NCBI RefSeq assembly: GCF_010811875.1
Contig: NZ_VKHP01000024.1
Location: forward strand, 1 to 56,695
DNA length: 56,695 bases
Direction of reading: 5' to 3'
DNA from: Bradyrhizobium uaiense
GTDB lineage: Bacteria; Pseudomonadota; Alphaproteobacteria; Rhizobiales; Xanthobacteraceae
The notes under the pieces are model-generated. The model was not told the origin of the DNA and did no database searches. It saw only the letters and a list, made by a program, of their open reading frames with translations. This document shows, piece after piece, positions 19,084 to 27,734 of this stretch. The position numbers were made by a program, and so were the translations under genes. Position 1 is the first letter of the stretch. Each line of letters begins with the position of its first letter.

Positions 19084-20253
19084 ATGTCAAAGTCACGCAC
19101 CATCGGTTGGGTTTTAGTGATCGCTGCGGTCTGTGCCGCCGGCTATTACGGCTGGCAGAAACACACGAGCGACCAGCAGGCGGCCGAAGCCGCACACAAG
19201 CGTTCCGCCCAGCGCCCGGCCGTCCCGGTCAAGATCTCGCCGGTCGAGAAGGCCGACTTCCCGGTCTACCTCACCAGTCTCGGCACGGTGCAGGCGTTCA
19301 ACACCGTCCAGGTCCGCACCCGGGTTGACGGCCAGATCACCAAGATCGCCTTCAAGGAAGGTCAGTTCGTCAAGGCGGGCGACACGCTGGTCGAGATCGA
19401 TCCACGGCCCTATCAGGCGACGCTCGACCAAGCCAAGGCCAAGAAGGCCCAGGACGAGGCCAACCTTGCCAATGCCAACCTCGACCTGCAACGCACCACA
19501 AGGCTCGGCGAGTTCGCGACGCGCCAGCAGTTCGACACCCAGCGCTCCACCGTGGCCCAGCTCACGGCCCAGATCGCGGCTGACGACGCCGCCATCTTCA
19601 ACGCCCAGACCCAGGTCGACTACGCCACCGTGAAATCCCCGATCGACGGCATCGTCGGGCTGCGGCTGGTCGATATCGGCAACATCGTCAACGCCTCGGC
19701 CCAGACCGGCATCGTAACGATCACCCAGATCGAGCCGATCACGGTGATCTTCACCGCGCCGGAAGACCAGCTGCCCGATATCAAGGCGGCGCTGGCGGTA
19801 GCGCCGCCCAAGACCATTGCCCTGACCACAGACGGCAAGCGGGTGCTGTCCACCGGAACCCTGTCGCTGATCAACAACCAGGTCGACACGACGAGCGGGA
19901 CTGTCCGGCTGAAGGCGGTGTTTGATAACAAGGACCATGCGCTGTGGCCGGGCCAGTCGGTTTCGACCCGGCTTCTGGTCAGAACCTTGAAGGATGCCAC
20001 CGTCGTCCCGGATGACGCGGTGCAACATGGCACCGAAGGGCTCTACGCGTATTCAGTCAATCAGGAGAACAAGGCCGAGCTTCGCAAGCTCAAGGTCAGC
20101 CAGTCGATCGACGGCAAGTCGGTGATCGACGAGGGCCTGACGCCGGGACAGCAGGTGATCACCGCGGGGCAGTACAAGGTCTCGCCGGGAACCCTGGTGA
20201 CGACGGCGGTGGCGAGCTCGGATCCGTCCCAGTCGAAGGTTACGCAGGAATGA
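19084..20253 (+). CDS. RND efflux membrane fusion protein (MdtA/AcrA-like)
   Basis: Periplasmic adaptor of 389 residues from the ATG at 19084. One N-terminal anchor helix (GWVLVIAAVCAAGYYGW) is followed by the barrel-sandwich/lipoyl domain (VRTRVDGQITKIAFKEG), an alpha hairpin, a beta-barrel and a membrane-proximal domain. It bridges the inner-membrane pump and an outer-membrane channel; no TolC-like gene is adjacent. Its stop overlaps the start of the pump gene as ATGA, so the two are translationally coupled. Confidence 0.92.
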   Translation: MSKSRTIGWVLVIAAVCAAGYYGWQKHTSDQQAAEAAHKRSAQRPAVPVKISPVEKADFPVYLTSLGTVQAFNTVQVRTRVDGQITKIAFKEGQFVKAGDTLVEIDPRPYQATLDQAKAKKAQDEANLANANLDLQRTTRLGEFATRQQFDTQRSTVAQLTAQIAADDAAIFNAQTQVDYATVKSPIDGIVGLRLVDIGNIVNASAQTGIVTITQIEPITVIFTAPEDQLPDIKAALAVAPPKTIALTTDGKRVLSTGTLSLINNQVDTTSGTVRLKAVFDNKDHALWPGQSVSTRLLVRTLKDATVVPDDAVQHGTEGLYAYSVNQENKAELRKLKVSQSIDGKSVIDEGLTPGQQVITAGQYKVSPGTLVTTAVASSDPSQSKVTQE

Positions 20254-23200
20254 GCGACGGAATTTCCGCACCATTCATTCGCTTCCCCATCGGCACCTCG
20301 CTACTGATGGCGGGCATCCTGTTCGTCGGCCTCGTCGCCTATCCGCTGCTGCCGGTCGCACCGCTGCCGCAGGTCGACTTCCCCACCATCCAGATCACCG
20401 CGAACCTGCCGGGCGGCAGCCCGGAGACCATGGCGAGTTCAGTCGCCCAGCCGCTGGAGCGCCAGTTCGCGCAGATCCCCGGCATCGCCCAGATGACCTC
20501 GACGAGCTATCTCGGCACCGCCTCGGTCACGATCCAGTTTGACCTCAACCGCTCAATCGACGGCGCCGCCAACGACGTGCAGGCCGCCATCAACGCCGCC
20601 AGCGGTCAACTGCCCAAGAACCTTCCCTCGCCGCCGACCTATCGCAAGGTCAATCCGGCGGACGCGCCGATCATGCTGCTGTCGGCGACGTCGGACACGC
20701 TGCCTCTGACGACGGTCAGCGACTCCGTCGACGCTCAACTTGCCCAGCAGATCAGCCAGATTTCCGGCGTCGCGCAGGTCGTCATCGGCGGCCAGCAGAA
20801 GCCGTCGGTCCGCGTTCAGATCGACCCGGCCAAGCTCGTCGCAAAGGGCCTGTCGCTGGAGGACGTCCGCGCCGCGATCAACATCGCAACCGTCGACAGC
20901 CCGAAGGGCAATATCGACGGCGCCACCCGCGCCTACACCATCTATGCCAACGACCAGCTGCTCACGGCGGAGCCCTGGAACGACGTGATCATCGCCTACC
21001 GCAATGGCGGGCCGCTGCGGATCCGCGACATCGGCCAGGCCGTTACCGGGCCCGAGGACGCCAAGCAGGCCGCCTGGGCCAACGGCAAGCGCGGCGTGTT
21101 CCTGGTCGTGTTCAAGCAGCCGGGCGCCAACGTCATCGACACCGTCGACAAGATCAAGGCGGCGCTGCCCCGGCTGGTCGCGGCTATCCCGCCGGCGGTC
21201 AAGATCGAGATCATCAGCGACCGCACGACCACGATCCGCGCCGCGGTGGAGGACGTCCAGTTCACCCTGCTCCTGACCATCTTCCTGGTCGTGATGGTGA
21301 TCTTTGCCTTCCTGCGCAGCTTCTGGGCCACCGTCATCCCTGCCGTGACGGTGCCGCTGGCATTGCTCGGCGCCTGTGCGCTGATGTGGGTATTCGGCTA
21401 CACGCTCGACAATCTGTCGCTGATGGCGCTGACGATTGCGGTCGGCTTCGTGGTCGACGACGCCATCGTGATGCTGGAGAACATCAGCCGCTATATCGAA
21501 GAGGGCGAGCGGCCGATGGCCGCCGCCTTCAAGGGCTCCAAGGAAATCGGCTTCACCATCGTGTCGATCAGCATCTCGCTGGTCGCGGTGCTGATCCCGC
21601 TGCTGCTGATGGGCGGCATCATCGGCCGCCTGTTCCGCGAATTCGCGGTCGTGCTGGCGATGACGATCTTCGTCTCGATGTTCGTGTCGCTGACGCTGAC
21701 CCCGATGATGGCCTCGCGCTTCCTGCGCGCCCATAATGAGGAACGGCACGGCCGTCTCTACAAGCTCAGCGAGCGCGGCTTCGATGCGATGCTGCGCGGC
21801 TATCAGAACGCGCTCGACGTCGCGCTGCGCTGGAAGTTCACGACCCTGATGATCTTCTTCGCGACGCTGGCGCTGTCGATCTACATGTTCGTCATCATCC
21901 CGAAGGGCTTCTTCCCGCAGCAGGACGTCGGCCTGATCACCGCGACCTCGGAAGCCAATCAGGACATTTCGTTCGCCCAAATGAAGGGGAAGCAGGAGGA
22001 GCTCAGCAAGATCGTCATGCAGGACCCCGGCGTGGCGACGGTGGCGATGGCGATCGGCGGCAGCGGCCGGGCCGGCAACAACGGCAACATGTTCATCACG
22101 CTGAAGCCGCTGAACGAACGTGATGCCAACGCGCAGCAGATCATCGCCCGCCTGCGGCCCAAGCTGGAAAAGGTGCTCGGTGCCCGGCTGTTCATGCAGG
22201 CCGCCCAGGACGTTCGCCTCGGCGGTCGTCCGACCCGCACCCAGTTCGAGTTCACGCTGCAGGACGCCAACCTTGCCGAACTGAACGAATGGGCGCCGAA
22301 GATCCTCGGCAAGATGCAGACGCTGCCGCAGCTGCGCGACGTCGCCACCGACCAGCAGACCAACGGCACCACGGTTGAGCTCAAGATCAACCGTGACACC
22401 GCCTCACGCTACGGCATCCAGCCGCAGCTGATCGACGACACGCTCTATGACGCGTTCGGCCAGCGCCAGGTGACGCAGTATTTCACCCAGCTCAACAGCT
22501 ACCACGTCATCCTCGAGGTGCTGCCAGAGCTGCAGGGCTCGATCGACACGCTGAACAACATCTACCTCAAGTCGCCGCTGACGGGCGAACAGGTGCCGCT
22601 GTCGACCTTTGCGAAGTGGACCACCGTGCCGGTGCGGCCGCTGTCGATCAGCCATCAGGGCCAGTTCCCGGCGATCACGATCTCCTTCAACCTGGCGCAG
22701 GGCGTAGCGCTCGGCCAGGCGACGGAAGCGGTGCAGAAGGCAATGGTGGACCTCGGCGCGCCGCCGACCCTGAGCTCGAGCTTCCAGGGCACTGCGCAGG
22801 CGTTCCAGCAATCGCTGTCGACGGTGCCGCTGTTGATTCTGGCTGCGCTCGTGGTCGTCTACCTGATCCTCGGTATCCTCTACGAGAGCTACATCCACCC
22901 GATCACCATTCTGTCGACGCTGCCGTCGGCCGGCGTCGGCGCGCTGGCGATCCTGATGGCCGCCGGCTTCGACTTCTCGCTGATCGCGCTGATCGGCATC
23001 ATCCTCTTGATCGGCATCGTGAAGAAGAACGGCATCATGATGGTCGACTTCGCGATCGCCGCCGAGCGCGACCAGCACATGGAGCCGGTGGCGGCGATCC
23101 GTCAGGCCGCCCTGCTCCGCTTCCGCCCGATCATGATGACGACGATGGCCGCAATGCTCGGCGGCGTGCCGCTGATGCTCGGCACCGGCACCGGCTCGGA

Positions 23201-23396
23201 GATCCGCCAGCCGCTCGGCTACGCCATGGTCGGCGGTCTGATCGTCAGCCAGGCGCTGACGCTGTTCACGACGCCCGTCGTCTATCTCTATCTCGACCGG
23301 CTCTCCAACGCGTTTGCGAATTGGGGCCGCTCGCCGCGCGCCGACCACGACGCTGACGACGGCGAAGACGGTTCGGTCAAGCAGGCCGCCGAGTGA
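20250..23396 (+). CDS. RND multidrug efflux permease (MdtB/MdtC-like)
   Basis: Inner-membrane proton-driven pump of 1,048 residues with the standard 12 helices and two large periplasmic loops of the HAE1 family. FIRFPIGTSLLMAGILF near the N-terminus, the helix-4 proton relay VGFVVDDAIVMLENI and the second-half KKNGIMMVDFAI are all visible. It is coupled to the adaptor gene by a 4-base overlap. Closest by eye to the MdtBC branch, but only one permease is present, so it presumably works as a homotrimer. A charged tail of about 25 residues follows the last helix. Confidence 0.94.
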   Translation: MSDGISAPFIRFPIGTSLLMAGILFVGLVAYPLLPVAPLPQVDFPTIQITANLPGGSPETMASSVAQPLERQFAQIPGIAQMTSTSYLGTASVTIQFDLNRSIDGAANDVQAAINAASGQLPKNLPSPPTYRKVNPADAPIMLLSATSDTLPLTTVSDSVDAQLAQQISQISGVAQVVIGGQQKPSVRVQIDPAKLVAKGLSLEDVRAAINIATVDSPKGNIDGATRAYTIYANDQLLTAEPWNDVIIAYRNGGPLRIRDIGQAVTGPEDAKQAAWANGKRGVFLVVFKQPGANVIDTVDKIKAALPRLVAAIPPAVKIEIISDRTTTIRAAVEDVQFTLLLTIFLVVMVIFAFLRSFWATVIPAVTVPLALLGACALMWVFGYTLDNLSLMALTIAVGFVVDDAIVMLENISRYIEEGERPMAAAFKGSKEIGFTIVSISISLVAVLIPLLLMGGIIGRLFREFAVVLAMTIFVSMFVSLTLTPMMASRFLRAHNEERHGRLYKLSERGFDAMLRGYQNALDVALRWKFTTLMIFFATLALSIYMFVIIPKGFFPQQDVGLITATSEANQDISFAQMKGKQEELSKIVMQDPGVATVAMAIGGSGRAGNNGNMFITLKPLNERDANAQQIIARLRPKLEKVLGARLFMQAAQDVRLGGRPTRTQFEFTLQDANLAELNEWAPKILGKMQTLPQLRDVATDQQTNGTTVELKINRDTASRYGIQPQLIDDTLYDAFGQRQVTQYFTQLNSYHVILEVLPELQGSIDTLNNIYLKSPLTGEQVPLSTFAKWTTVPVRPLSISHQGQFPAITISFNLAQGVALGQATEAVQKAMVDLGAPPTLSSSFQGTAQAFQQSLSTVPLLILAALVVVYLILGILYESYIHPITILSTLPSAGVGALAILMAAGFDFSLIALIGIILLIGIVKKNGIMMVDFAIAAERDQHMEPVAAIRQAALLRFRPIMMTTMAAMLGGVPLMLGTGTGSEIRQPLGYAMVGGLIVSQALTLFTTPVVYLYLDRLSNAFANWGRSPRADHDADDGEDGSVKQAAE

Positions 23397-23453
23397 CTTG
23401 ACTTTGCCCACATACCGGCACATCCGAAAGATGATCATTTCGGAGCCGGTACC

Positions 23454-24014
23454 GTGAAGATTGTCGCAACGTCGTTTGTCGTCCTGTTCACCGCGTTCGG
23501 CCTGGCCGGCCTTGGCCACGCCCAGGCGCCCAAGGGCAAGACTACGCCCGCGCCGGTCGCGGCGGCCGCTCCCGCCGCCCCTCAAGGTGACGCCGCATCG
23601 CCCAACAACACCGGTTGGGTCGCGCGCTGCACCAGCGCCAGCCGCGAGGCGCCGCTCGAATGCGCGATGGAGCAGACCGCGGTGCTCACCAAGACCGGAC
23701 AGCTGATCGTGCTGGTCAATATCCGCGTCCCCGGCGACACCCGCACGCCGGTTGCGCTGATCCAGCTTCCGCTCGGGCTGAACCTGCCGGTCGGCGCCAA
23801 GCTGCAGGTCGACGACGGCAAGGCCGTCGATGTGCCGATCCAGACCTGCGAGGCGCGCGGCTGCTACATCAACGCGCCGATCGCCGCCGACGTCCTGACC
23901 CAGCTCAAATCAGGCAAGCAGCTCAAGATCTCGTTCCAGAATCTCGGCAAGGAAACCATCAGCATCCCGATCCCGCTCGCCGACTTCGCGACGGTCTACG
24001 ACAAGATCAAGTAG
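23454..24014 (+). CDS. Invasion-associated locus B (IalB) family protein
   Basis: Exported protein of 186 residues beginning with GTG. A signal peptide (VVLFTAFGLAGLGHAQ) is followed by an Ala/Pro-rich linker and an IalB domain with two cysteine pairs (WVARCTSASREAPLEC and QTCEARGCYI). In Bartonella IalB affects erythrocyte entry; in free-living Rhizobiales the role is unknown, probably envelope-related. It lies 57 bases after the pump gene and may be read through from it. Base composition drops sharply just past its stop, where the accessory region begins. Confidence 0.88.
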   Translation: MKIVATSFVVLFTAFGLAGLGHAQAPKGKTTPAPVAAAAPAAPQGDAASPNNTGWVARCTSASREAPLECAMEQTAVLTKTGQLIVLVNIRVPGDTRTPVALIQLPLGLNLPVGAKLQVDDGKAVDVPIQTCEARGCYINAPIAADVLTQLKSGKQLKISFQNLGKETISIPIPLADFATVYDKIK

Positions 24015-24132
24015 CGCTGCTTCTATTGCTACGAATACCGCCAAATAGAGCGAGCAAGACTCGCCAAACGCGCCTGCCTTTTCTCAATTGCTTTACGGTT
24101 CCACGCTTGAAAAGCAGCAACGTTTTGCGTTG

Positions 24133-24807
24133 TCAGGAGTTCGCTTTTGGCAAAGTCAGTTTCTTCGTAGGAAAGCCTTTATTTCCCAGCTTCTCGTTTA
24201 TCTTGGTCAGTAAACACATGTTCCCTAATCGAACGACGCAATCCTCCACAATCTCGGGATCTGCGGTTAAGATTGCTTTCCAATCAGCCCCTGGCTTCTT
24301 GGGCAAGATATGCTCGACCGTTAGCACGGCCGGCTCCCACTCACCCGCCATCTTTCCTTTGGCGAGACGTTGCTCTTCCTTCTCCAGCGCTCGCAAGAAG
24401 TATTGCGCCTTCTGATTGGTTCGTTCGCTCTTTAGGGCGAATGCAGCTTCGAAATCTTGATCAGACGGATAGACGTCCTTCAGCTCTGCAAAGGCCACGG
24501 CCGCAGTCTTTACGTGCCCATCGAAAATAGATTGAGCCAGCTTAGCCGCAAAAATTACAACTGTCGTTGCCAACCGTTGTTGTCCGTCGAGAATGGTGTA
24601 AGCATTTCCGCTATACAGAAAAACAAGCAAGCCAAGAAAATAAGACTCGGACTTTTTGGAGAGGGCATCTATCACGTCATCAAACAGTTGCTTAACGTCG
24701 TCATCGCCCCACGCAAAGTCACGCTGGTGCGATGGAACAATGAAGCGACCTTCCTGGAGAAGCCGCGCTATCCCGTATGCAGGCGCTTCAGAGAGAGCGT
24801 CAGTCAT
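24133..24807 (-). pseudogene. Shortened DUF262/DUF1524 (GmrSD-type) nuclease
   Basis: 224 residues from the ATG at 24807. The N-terminus is DUF262-like: FIVPSHQRDFAW and the DGQQR nucleotide motif (74-78). The C-terminus is DUF1524/HNH-like: VEHILPK (164-170), then RLGNMCLL (193-200). Full-length relatives run to about 550-700 residues with several hundred residues between these halves; here they are joined near residue 95-110, and the region after FPTKK is also missing. The frame remains open, so it looks like an in-frame internal deletion plus a truncated tail. Family members are DNA restriction or phage-defence nucleases. Codon use is AT-richer than the surroundings. Function may be lost. 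Confidence 0.7.
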
Positions 24808-25319
24808 AGCCCGAACCAATCAAATTCAGAACGATAAATGAGGAAGGTAGCACAAGGTAGTTTTCGCAACCAAATTGGGAAAATAGTCTATCTTAAGTTT
24901 CAACAGATAATTGCGCTTTACAAGTCGTTGCCGCGCGCCGTCTGCGCAATCCCCACGCCATCGCCGTCAAACGCGTGATCGTCACACATGACGACCATCA
25001 TCTGCAAAAACGTGCCAGCCGGCGCCTCGCATCGATTCCCGGCTTCGCCGTCGCTGGTGCGTGTGATGCCGCCCCCCCGAACCGTGACCGACGGCTCCTT
25101 GCGAGGCAATTCTCCTAACGTGGCCCCGCAACACTGCACGGCGCGATAGGCATACAGAATGATCCAGAGCCGGCGAGTACGACACAACTTTCAATGCGTC
25201 CCTGGAACCAATATAGTGCACAGAGTAGTCGACGTCGGGTACGTTGATGCTCCGCATTCGAGCATCCACCTCTCGTCAACCCGCTTGGATGGGTGGTATG
25301 AGGAAGTAGAGGACGCGGC
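24808..25319. other. Intergenic stretch with no convincing gene
   Basis: About 510 bases. The first 100 are AT-rich. On the minus strand, 24918-25187 holds an open frame with a TTG start (listed separately as doubtful). The right-hand part leads into the ribosome site (GTAGAGGACGCGGC) of the gene at 25320. No repeat, tRNA or terminator is apparent. Confidence 0.5.
24918..25187 (-). CDS. Doubtful hypothetical protein or gene remnant
   Basis: An 89-residue frame with a TTG start and no ribosome site. The interior (LYAYRAVQCCGATLGELPR, then MMVVMCDDHAFDGDGVGI) has a plausible composition and two cysteine clusters, so it may be the tail of an older gene whose front was lost when the AT-rich module arrived. 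No family recognised. Confidence 0.25.
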   Translation of the reverse strand: MCRTRRLWIILYAYRAVQCCGATLGELPRKEPSVTVRGGGITRTSDGEAGNRCEAPAGTFLQMMVVMCDDHAFDGDGVGIAQTARGNDL

Positions 25320-26021
25320 ATGATAGTGAAATTGCTGGACGATGTGGCCCCGGACACATGGCAAGAAGCAGCTGCCCGACTCAATGACGTGGGAGTTTTT
25401 GCTAACGAAGGCCGCAAGTTTCCCGAGCCTAGTGTGCTTGAAGGTAGCGCATCTGACCTGGATCGCATTCTTCGCGCACAGGGATATAGAGGGGGTCAAA
25501 TTGGGTTTGCTGAAATAGATCCTCCGAAGGAAGGCGCGTCCCTACTCGTCTTTGATATCAGCCAGATCGCAGACGACGGCTCTGCCGAAACTCGCTGGTA
25601 TGAAGATTACCGACGACGGTGGAAAAAGCGCGTTACGGATCGGGTAGATGACTGGCTAAGGCGATTGTACCTGCTTAAGGAAGCGATGAGGGATTGGCTG
25701 CCTGAAGGCTTCTCGCTCAGAGACCGCCCCTCTGTACCGATCTACGAAGAGATGATGCGCAAGTTCAACGTTGCGTCATCCGCGATGCCCTCTTTTGACA
25801 TTTTGCAGGGCACCACACCGATTATGCGCGTCCAACCTAAAGGTCTTTGGACGATAGGAGCCAACGGGCGCGTTGATTTGGTAGGCCGCCGAGGAACATT
25901 CATTTTAGTCGATCAAAGCGAGGCGCTTTCGACGACTTCGCAATGGGAGTATTACGCGCCCGGCAATCCTAGGGCAGGAATCAAGTTCGACAAGGAAGCG
26001 TTCATCAAATTGCTGGTGTGA
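25320..26021 (+). CDS. Hypothetical protein, partner of a HEPN-motif protein
   Basis: 233 residues from an ATG with a GAGG site. I do not recognise a family. It begins with MIVKLLDDVAPDTWQE and ends with a beta-rich part (DLVGRRGTFILVDQSE); the middle (about 95-130) is strongly charged and helical with many Arg and Trp. There is no signal peptide, membrane segment or cysteine motif. The stop is followed after one base by the GTG of the next gene, so the two are translationally coupled and probably act together. Composition is AT-richer than the genome core, as expected of acquired DNA. An antitoxin or cofactor role is only a guess from context. Confidence 0.72.
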   Translation: MIVKLLDDVAPDTWQEAAARLNDVGVFANEGRKFPEPSVLEGSASDLDRILRAQGYRGGQIGFAEIDPPKEGASLLVFDISQIADDGSAETRWYEDYRRRWKKRVTDRVDDWLRRLYLLKEAMRDWLPEGFSLRDRPSVPIYEEMMRKFNVASSAMPSFDILQGTTPIMRVQPKGLWTIGANGRVDLVGRRGTFILVDQSEALSTTSQWEYYAPGNPRAGIKFDKEAFIKLLV

Positions 26022-26022
26022 A

Positions 26023-26487
26023 GTGTCAATTTTCTCCGAAATCATTGACCAATGGGTCATCGCCGAGACCGCTTTTAGCGACATTGAATCTAGAGCGTTC
26101 GCAAACGACGACGAACCTCTTTTTGACAATGCAAGCGAAATGCGCAAACGCAATGATCAGGCCTATTTCCTCTATTTGTTCACTCGATTTGAGGCTGCTG
26201 TGAACGAAGCCGTTGTTATTGTTCGCGGCAACAGGACACTACCCTCCATTCCTTGGCCAGAGCGTCGGATGTGGGAAACTATGAACAACAGAGAGATCAA
26301 GAACGTGGCGTTCCTCACTCGCGTGGAAATTCTAATGGATAAGTCGAGTAGCGACTACGCGACTGTGAAGTCGTACTACGATGGCCGCAACAAGGTTGCA
26401 CATGGTGGAGTATGGGATGAGCAGTTTGTAATTCCCTCAATCGCAAGCACCATGGAAACCTTGATGCACGGGTTTCCAACAACTTGA
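26023..26487 (+). CDS. HEPN-motif protein (candidate RNase)
   Basis: 154 residues starting with GTG one base after the stop of the previous gene. It is mostly alpha-helical and contains GRNKVAHGG with the R-x4-H signature (Arg122, His127) of HEPN nucleases; N-terminal helices with YFLYLFTRFEAAVNEA resemble the first HEPN helices of MAE_28990/RiboL-PSP-like families. HEPN proteins are frequent toxins or effectors that cut RNA in toxin-antitoxin and phage-defence systems, but some RxxxxH proteins are only scaffolds. The coupled upstream gene does not look like a known MNT antitoxin. The function is therefore inferred from the motif and context. Confidence 0.7.
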   Translation: MSIFSEIIDQWVIAETAFSDIESRAFANDDEPLFDNASEMRKRNDQAYFLYLFTRFEAAVNEAVVIVRGNRTLPSIPWPERRMWETMNNREIKNVAFLTRVEILMDKSSSDYATVKSYYDGRNKVAHGGVWDEQFVIPSIASTMETLMHGFPTT

Positions 26488-26559
26488 ATGTTGGAGCTTG
26501 CTTACGTCCGGATGCGTCTGGCCCATGTCGGCCGCAAACTGCGGCAGCGATGGTAGAGC

Positions 26560-27363
26560 ATGATGCGCAGATCGGGGCACAATCGCCTTCAGCTGATCGC
26601 AATCCTGTTTGCGATATCAGGCGCGGCAGCAGCCGCGGAGCCCCTGCCGTCGCCGCCGGCATCGACAGGCCAGCCTACGATCCGCGACGTCAGGATACGG
26701 CCGCGAACCGAGCTCCCCGACGGCGGACCGTCGTCGACGCGGTACAACGGCGTAGCGCTGCCCGACGCCGACGTGAAACACGTTCGCACGACACGCGAGC
26801 GGGCCGACGAGCCGGTGCCCGCGCTCGAGCCGCTGCGCCCGCCTGCCGGCCGTAAGGCGCTGCCTACGCTAGCGCTCGCGCTTGTAGAGGAACGCGTTGT
26901 CCGGCTGCGGCATGCCGATCGTCTTGTAGAACCCGATCGAGTCGGGCGCCGACAGCAACAGGCACATCGACTCAGGCCCGGCGAGGCGCCGCGTTTCCGC
27001 GATCAGGCGCTTGCCGATGCCGTGCCCCTGGTACTCCCGATCGACCGCGAGATCCGACAAATAGCAGCAATAGGCGAAATCGGTCAGCGCGCGCGAGACG
27101 CCGACCAGCTTGCCCGCCTTCCGCGCCGTCACGATCAAATTCGTATTGGCGATCATGCGCGCCATCCGGTCGGTATCCGCGAGCGGACGCCGCTCGCCGA
27201 GGCCCGACTGGCGCAGCACATCGATGAACTCGTCGACGCCGATCGACGATTCGCGGGCATAAAGAATTTCGTCCATCAGCTTAAACCTCTGTCGCAATAT
27301 CCCGGACCACACGCGCGAGACCATGGTGGATTACGCCGGGCTACTCCACCCTCGATGCTGTGA
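26560..27363 (+). CDS. Possible secreted protein with a run-on frame over an opposite gene
   Basis: The first 105 residues look coding: a Lys/Arg start, a hydrophobic signal ending in AAAAE, then a Pro-rich exported segment with TIRDVRIRPRTELPDGG. From about 26869 the frame runs antisense to the GNAT gene and the remaining residues are the His/Arg/Asp-rich translation typical of such shadows. The genuine stop is probably lost or in another frame, so this looks like a truncated or frameshifted gene. Family not recognised. Confidence 0.35.
   Translation: MMRRSGHNRLQLIAILFAISGAAAAAEPLPSPPASTGQPTIRDVRIRPRTELPDGGPSSTRYNGVALPDADVKHVRTTRERADEPVPALEPLRPPAGRKALPTLALALVEERVVRLRHADRLVEPDRVGRRQQQAHRLRPGEAPRFRDQALADAVPLVLPIDREIRQIAAIGEIGQRARDADQLARLPRRHDQIRIGDHARHPVGIRERTPLAEARLAQHIDELVDADRRFAGIKNFVHQLKPLSQYPGPHARDHGGLRRATPPSML
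26869..27276 (-). CDS. GNAT family N-acetyltransferase
   Basis: 135 residues from MDEILYARESS at 27276. The acetyl-CoA pocket is visible as YLSDLAVDREYQGHGIGKRL (Q/RxxGxG/A motif), with an earlier VGVSRALTDF strand and a C-terminal FYKTIGM motif. A small acetyltransferase of unknown acceptor. It is a standalone gene, 187 bases from tRNA-Gln, with a doubtful frame on the opposite strand. Confidence 0.87.
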   Translation of the reverse strand: MDEILYARESSIGVDEFIDVLRQSGLGERRPLADTDRMARMIANTNLIVTARKAGKLVGVSRALTDFAYCCYLSDLAVDREYQGHGIGKRLIAETRRLAGPESMCLLLSAPDSIGFYKTIGMPQPDNAFLYKRER

Positions 27364-27463
27364 CGGCACACGCGGCGTTGCATCCGGTCCCGCATCAGCC
27401 GCAGGCGCCGGGCCGGGCAATCTCGTCGGAATTTGGGAGGATTGTTGCGCCACGGAGGCAGAT

Positions 27464-27537
27464 TGGCTGGGGAACCTGGATTCGAACCAAGACAAACAGA
27501 GTCAGAGTCTGTTGTGCTACCGTTACACCATTCCCCA
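27464..27537 (-). tRNA. tRNA-Gln (anticodon CTG)
   Basis: A 74-base cloverleaf on the minus strand: acceptor TGGGGAA / TTCCCCA with G discriminator and encoded CCA; D arm GGTGTAACGGTAGCAC; anticodon stem ACAGA/TCTGT enclosing loop CTCTGAC with anticodon CTG; T arm with GGTTCGAATCC. It reads CAG codons. No integrase gene and no repeat of its 3' end were noticed nearby. Confidence 0.95.
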
Positions 27538-27734
27538 AGAATTGCCCGTGGTATCAACAGCTTAGCTGGATGACTGGACATCTCGGTGCAGCGGGTTCGC
27601 CTGCCAAATCAGCGCCCGCGCGAGAGCGACCTTCTACCTGCTTGGTCCCACGCTTGGCAAGCATTGTTGGCGAGGGATCGGCGTAAAATCGCCGGCCGGG
27701 ACACCACTGATCCGACCAGACGAGGCCTGAGGGT

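Noticed and set aside
20553..21980. Minus-strand frame of 475 codons
   Set aside because: Antisense to the RND permease, with low-complexity Asp/Arg/His/Gln composition and no domain.
27464..27537. tRNA-Gln as the attachment site of an island
   Set aside because: No integrase gene and no second copy of the tRNA 3' end were seen on either side, and the AT-rich islet does not abut it.
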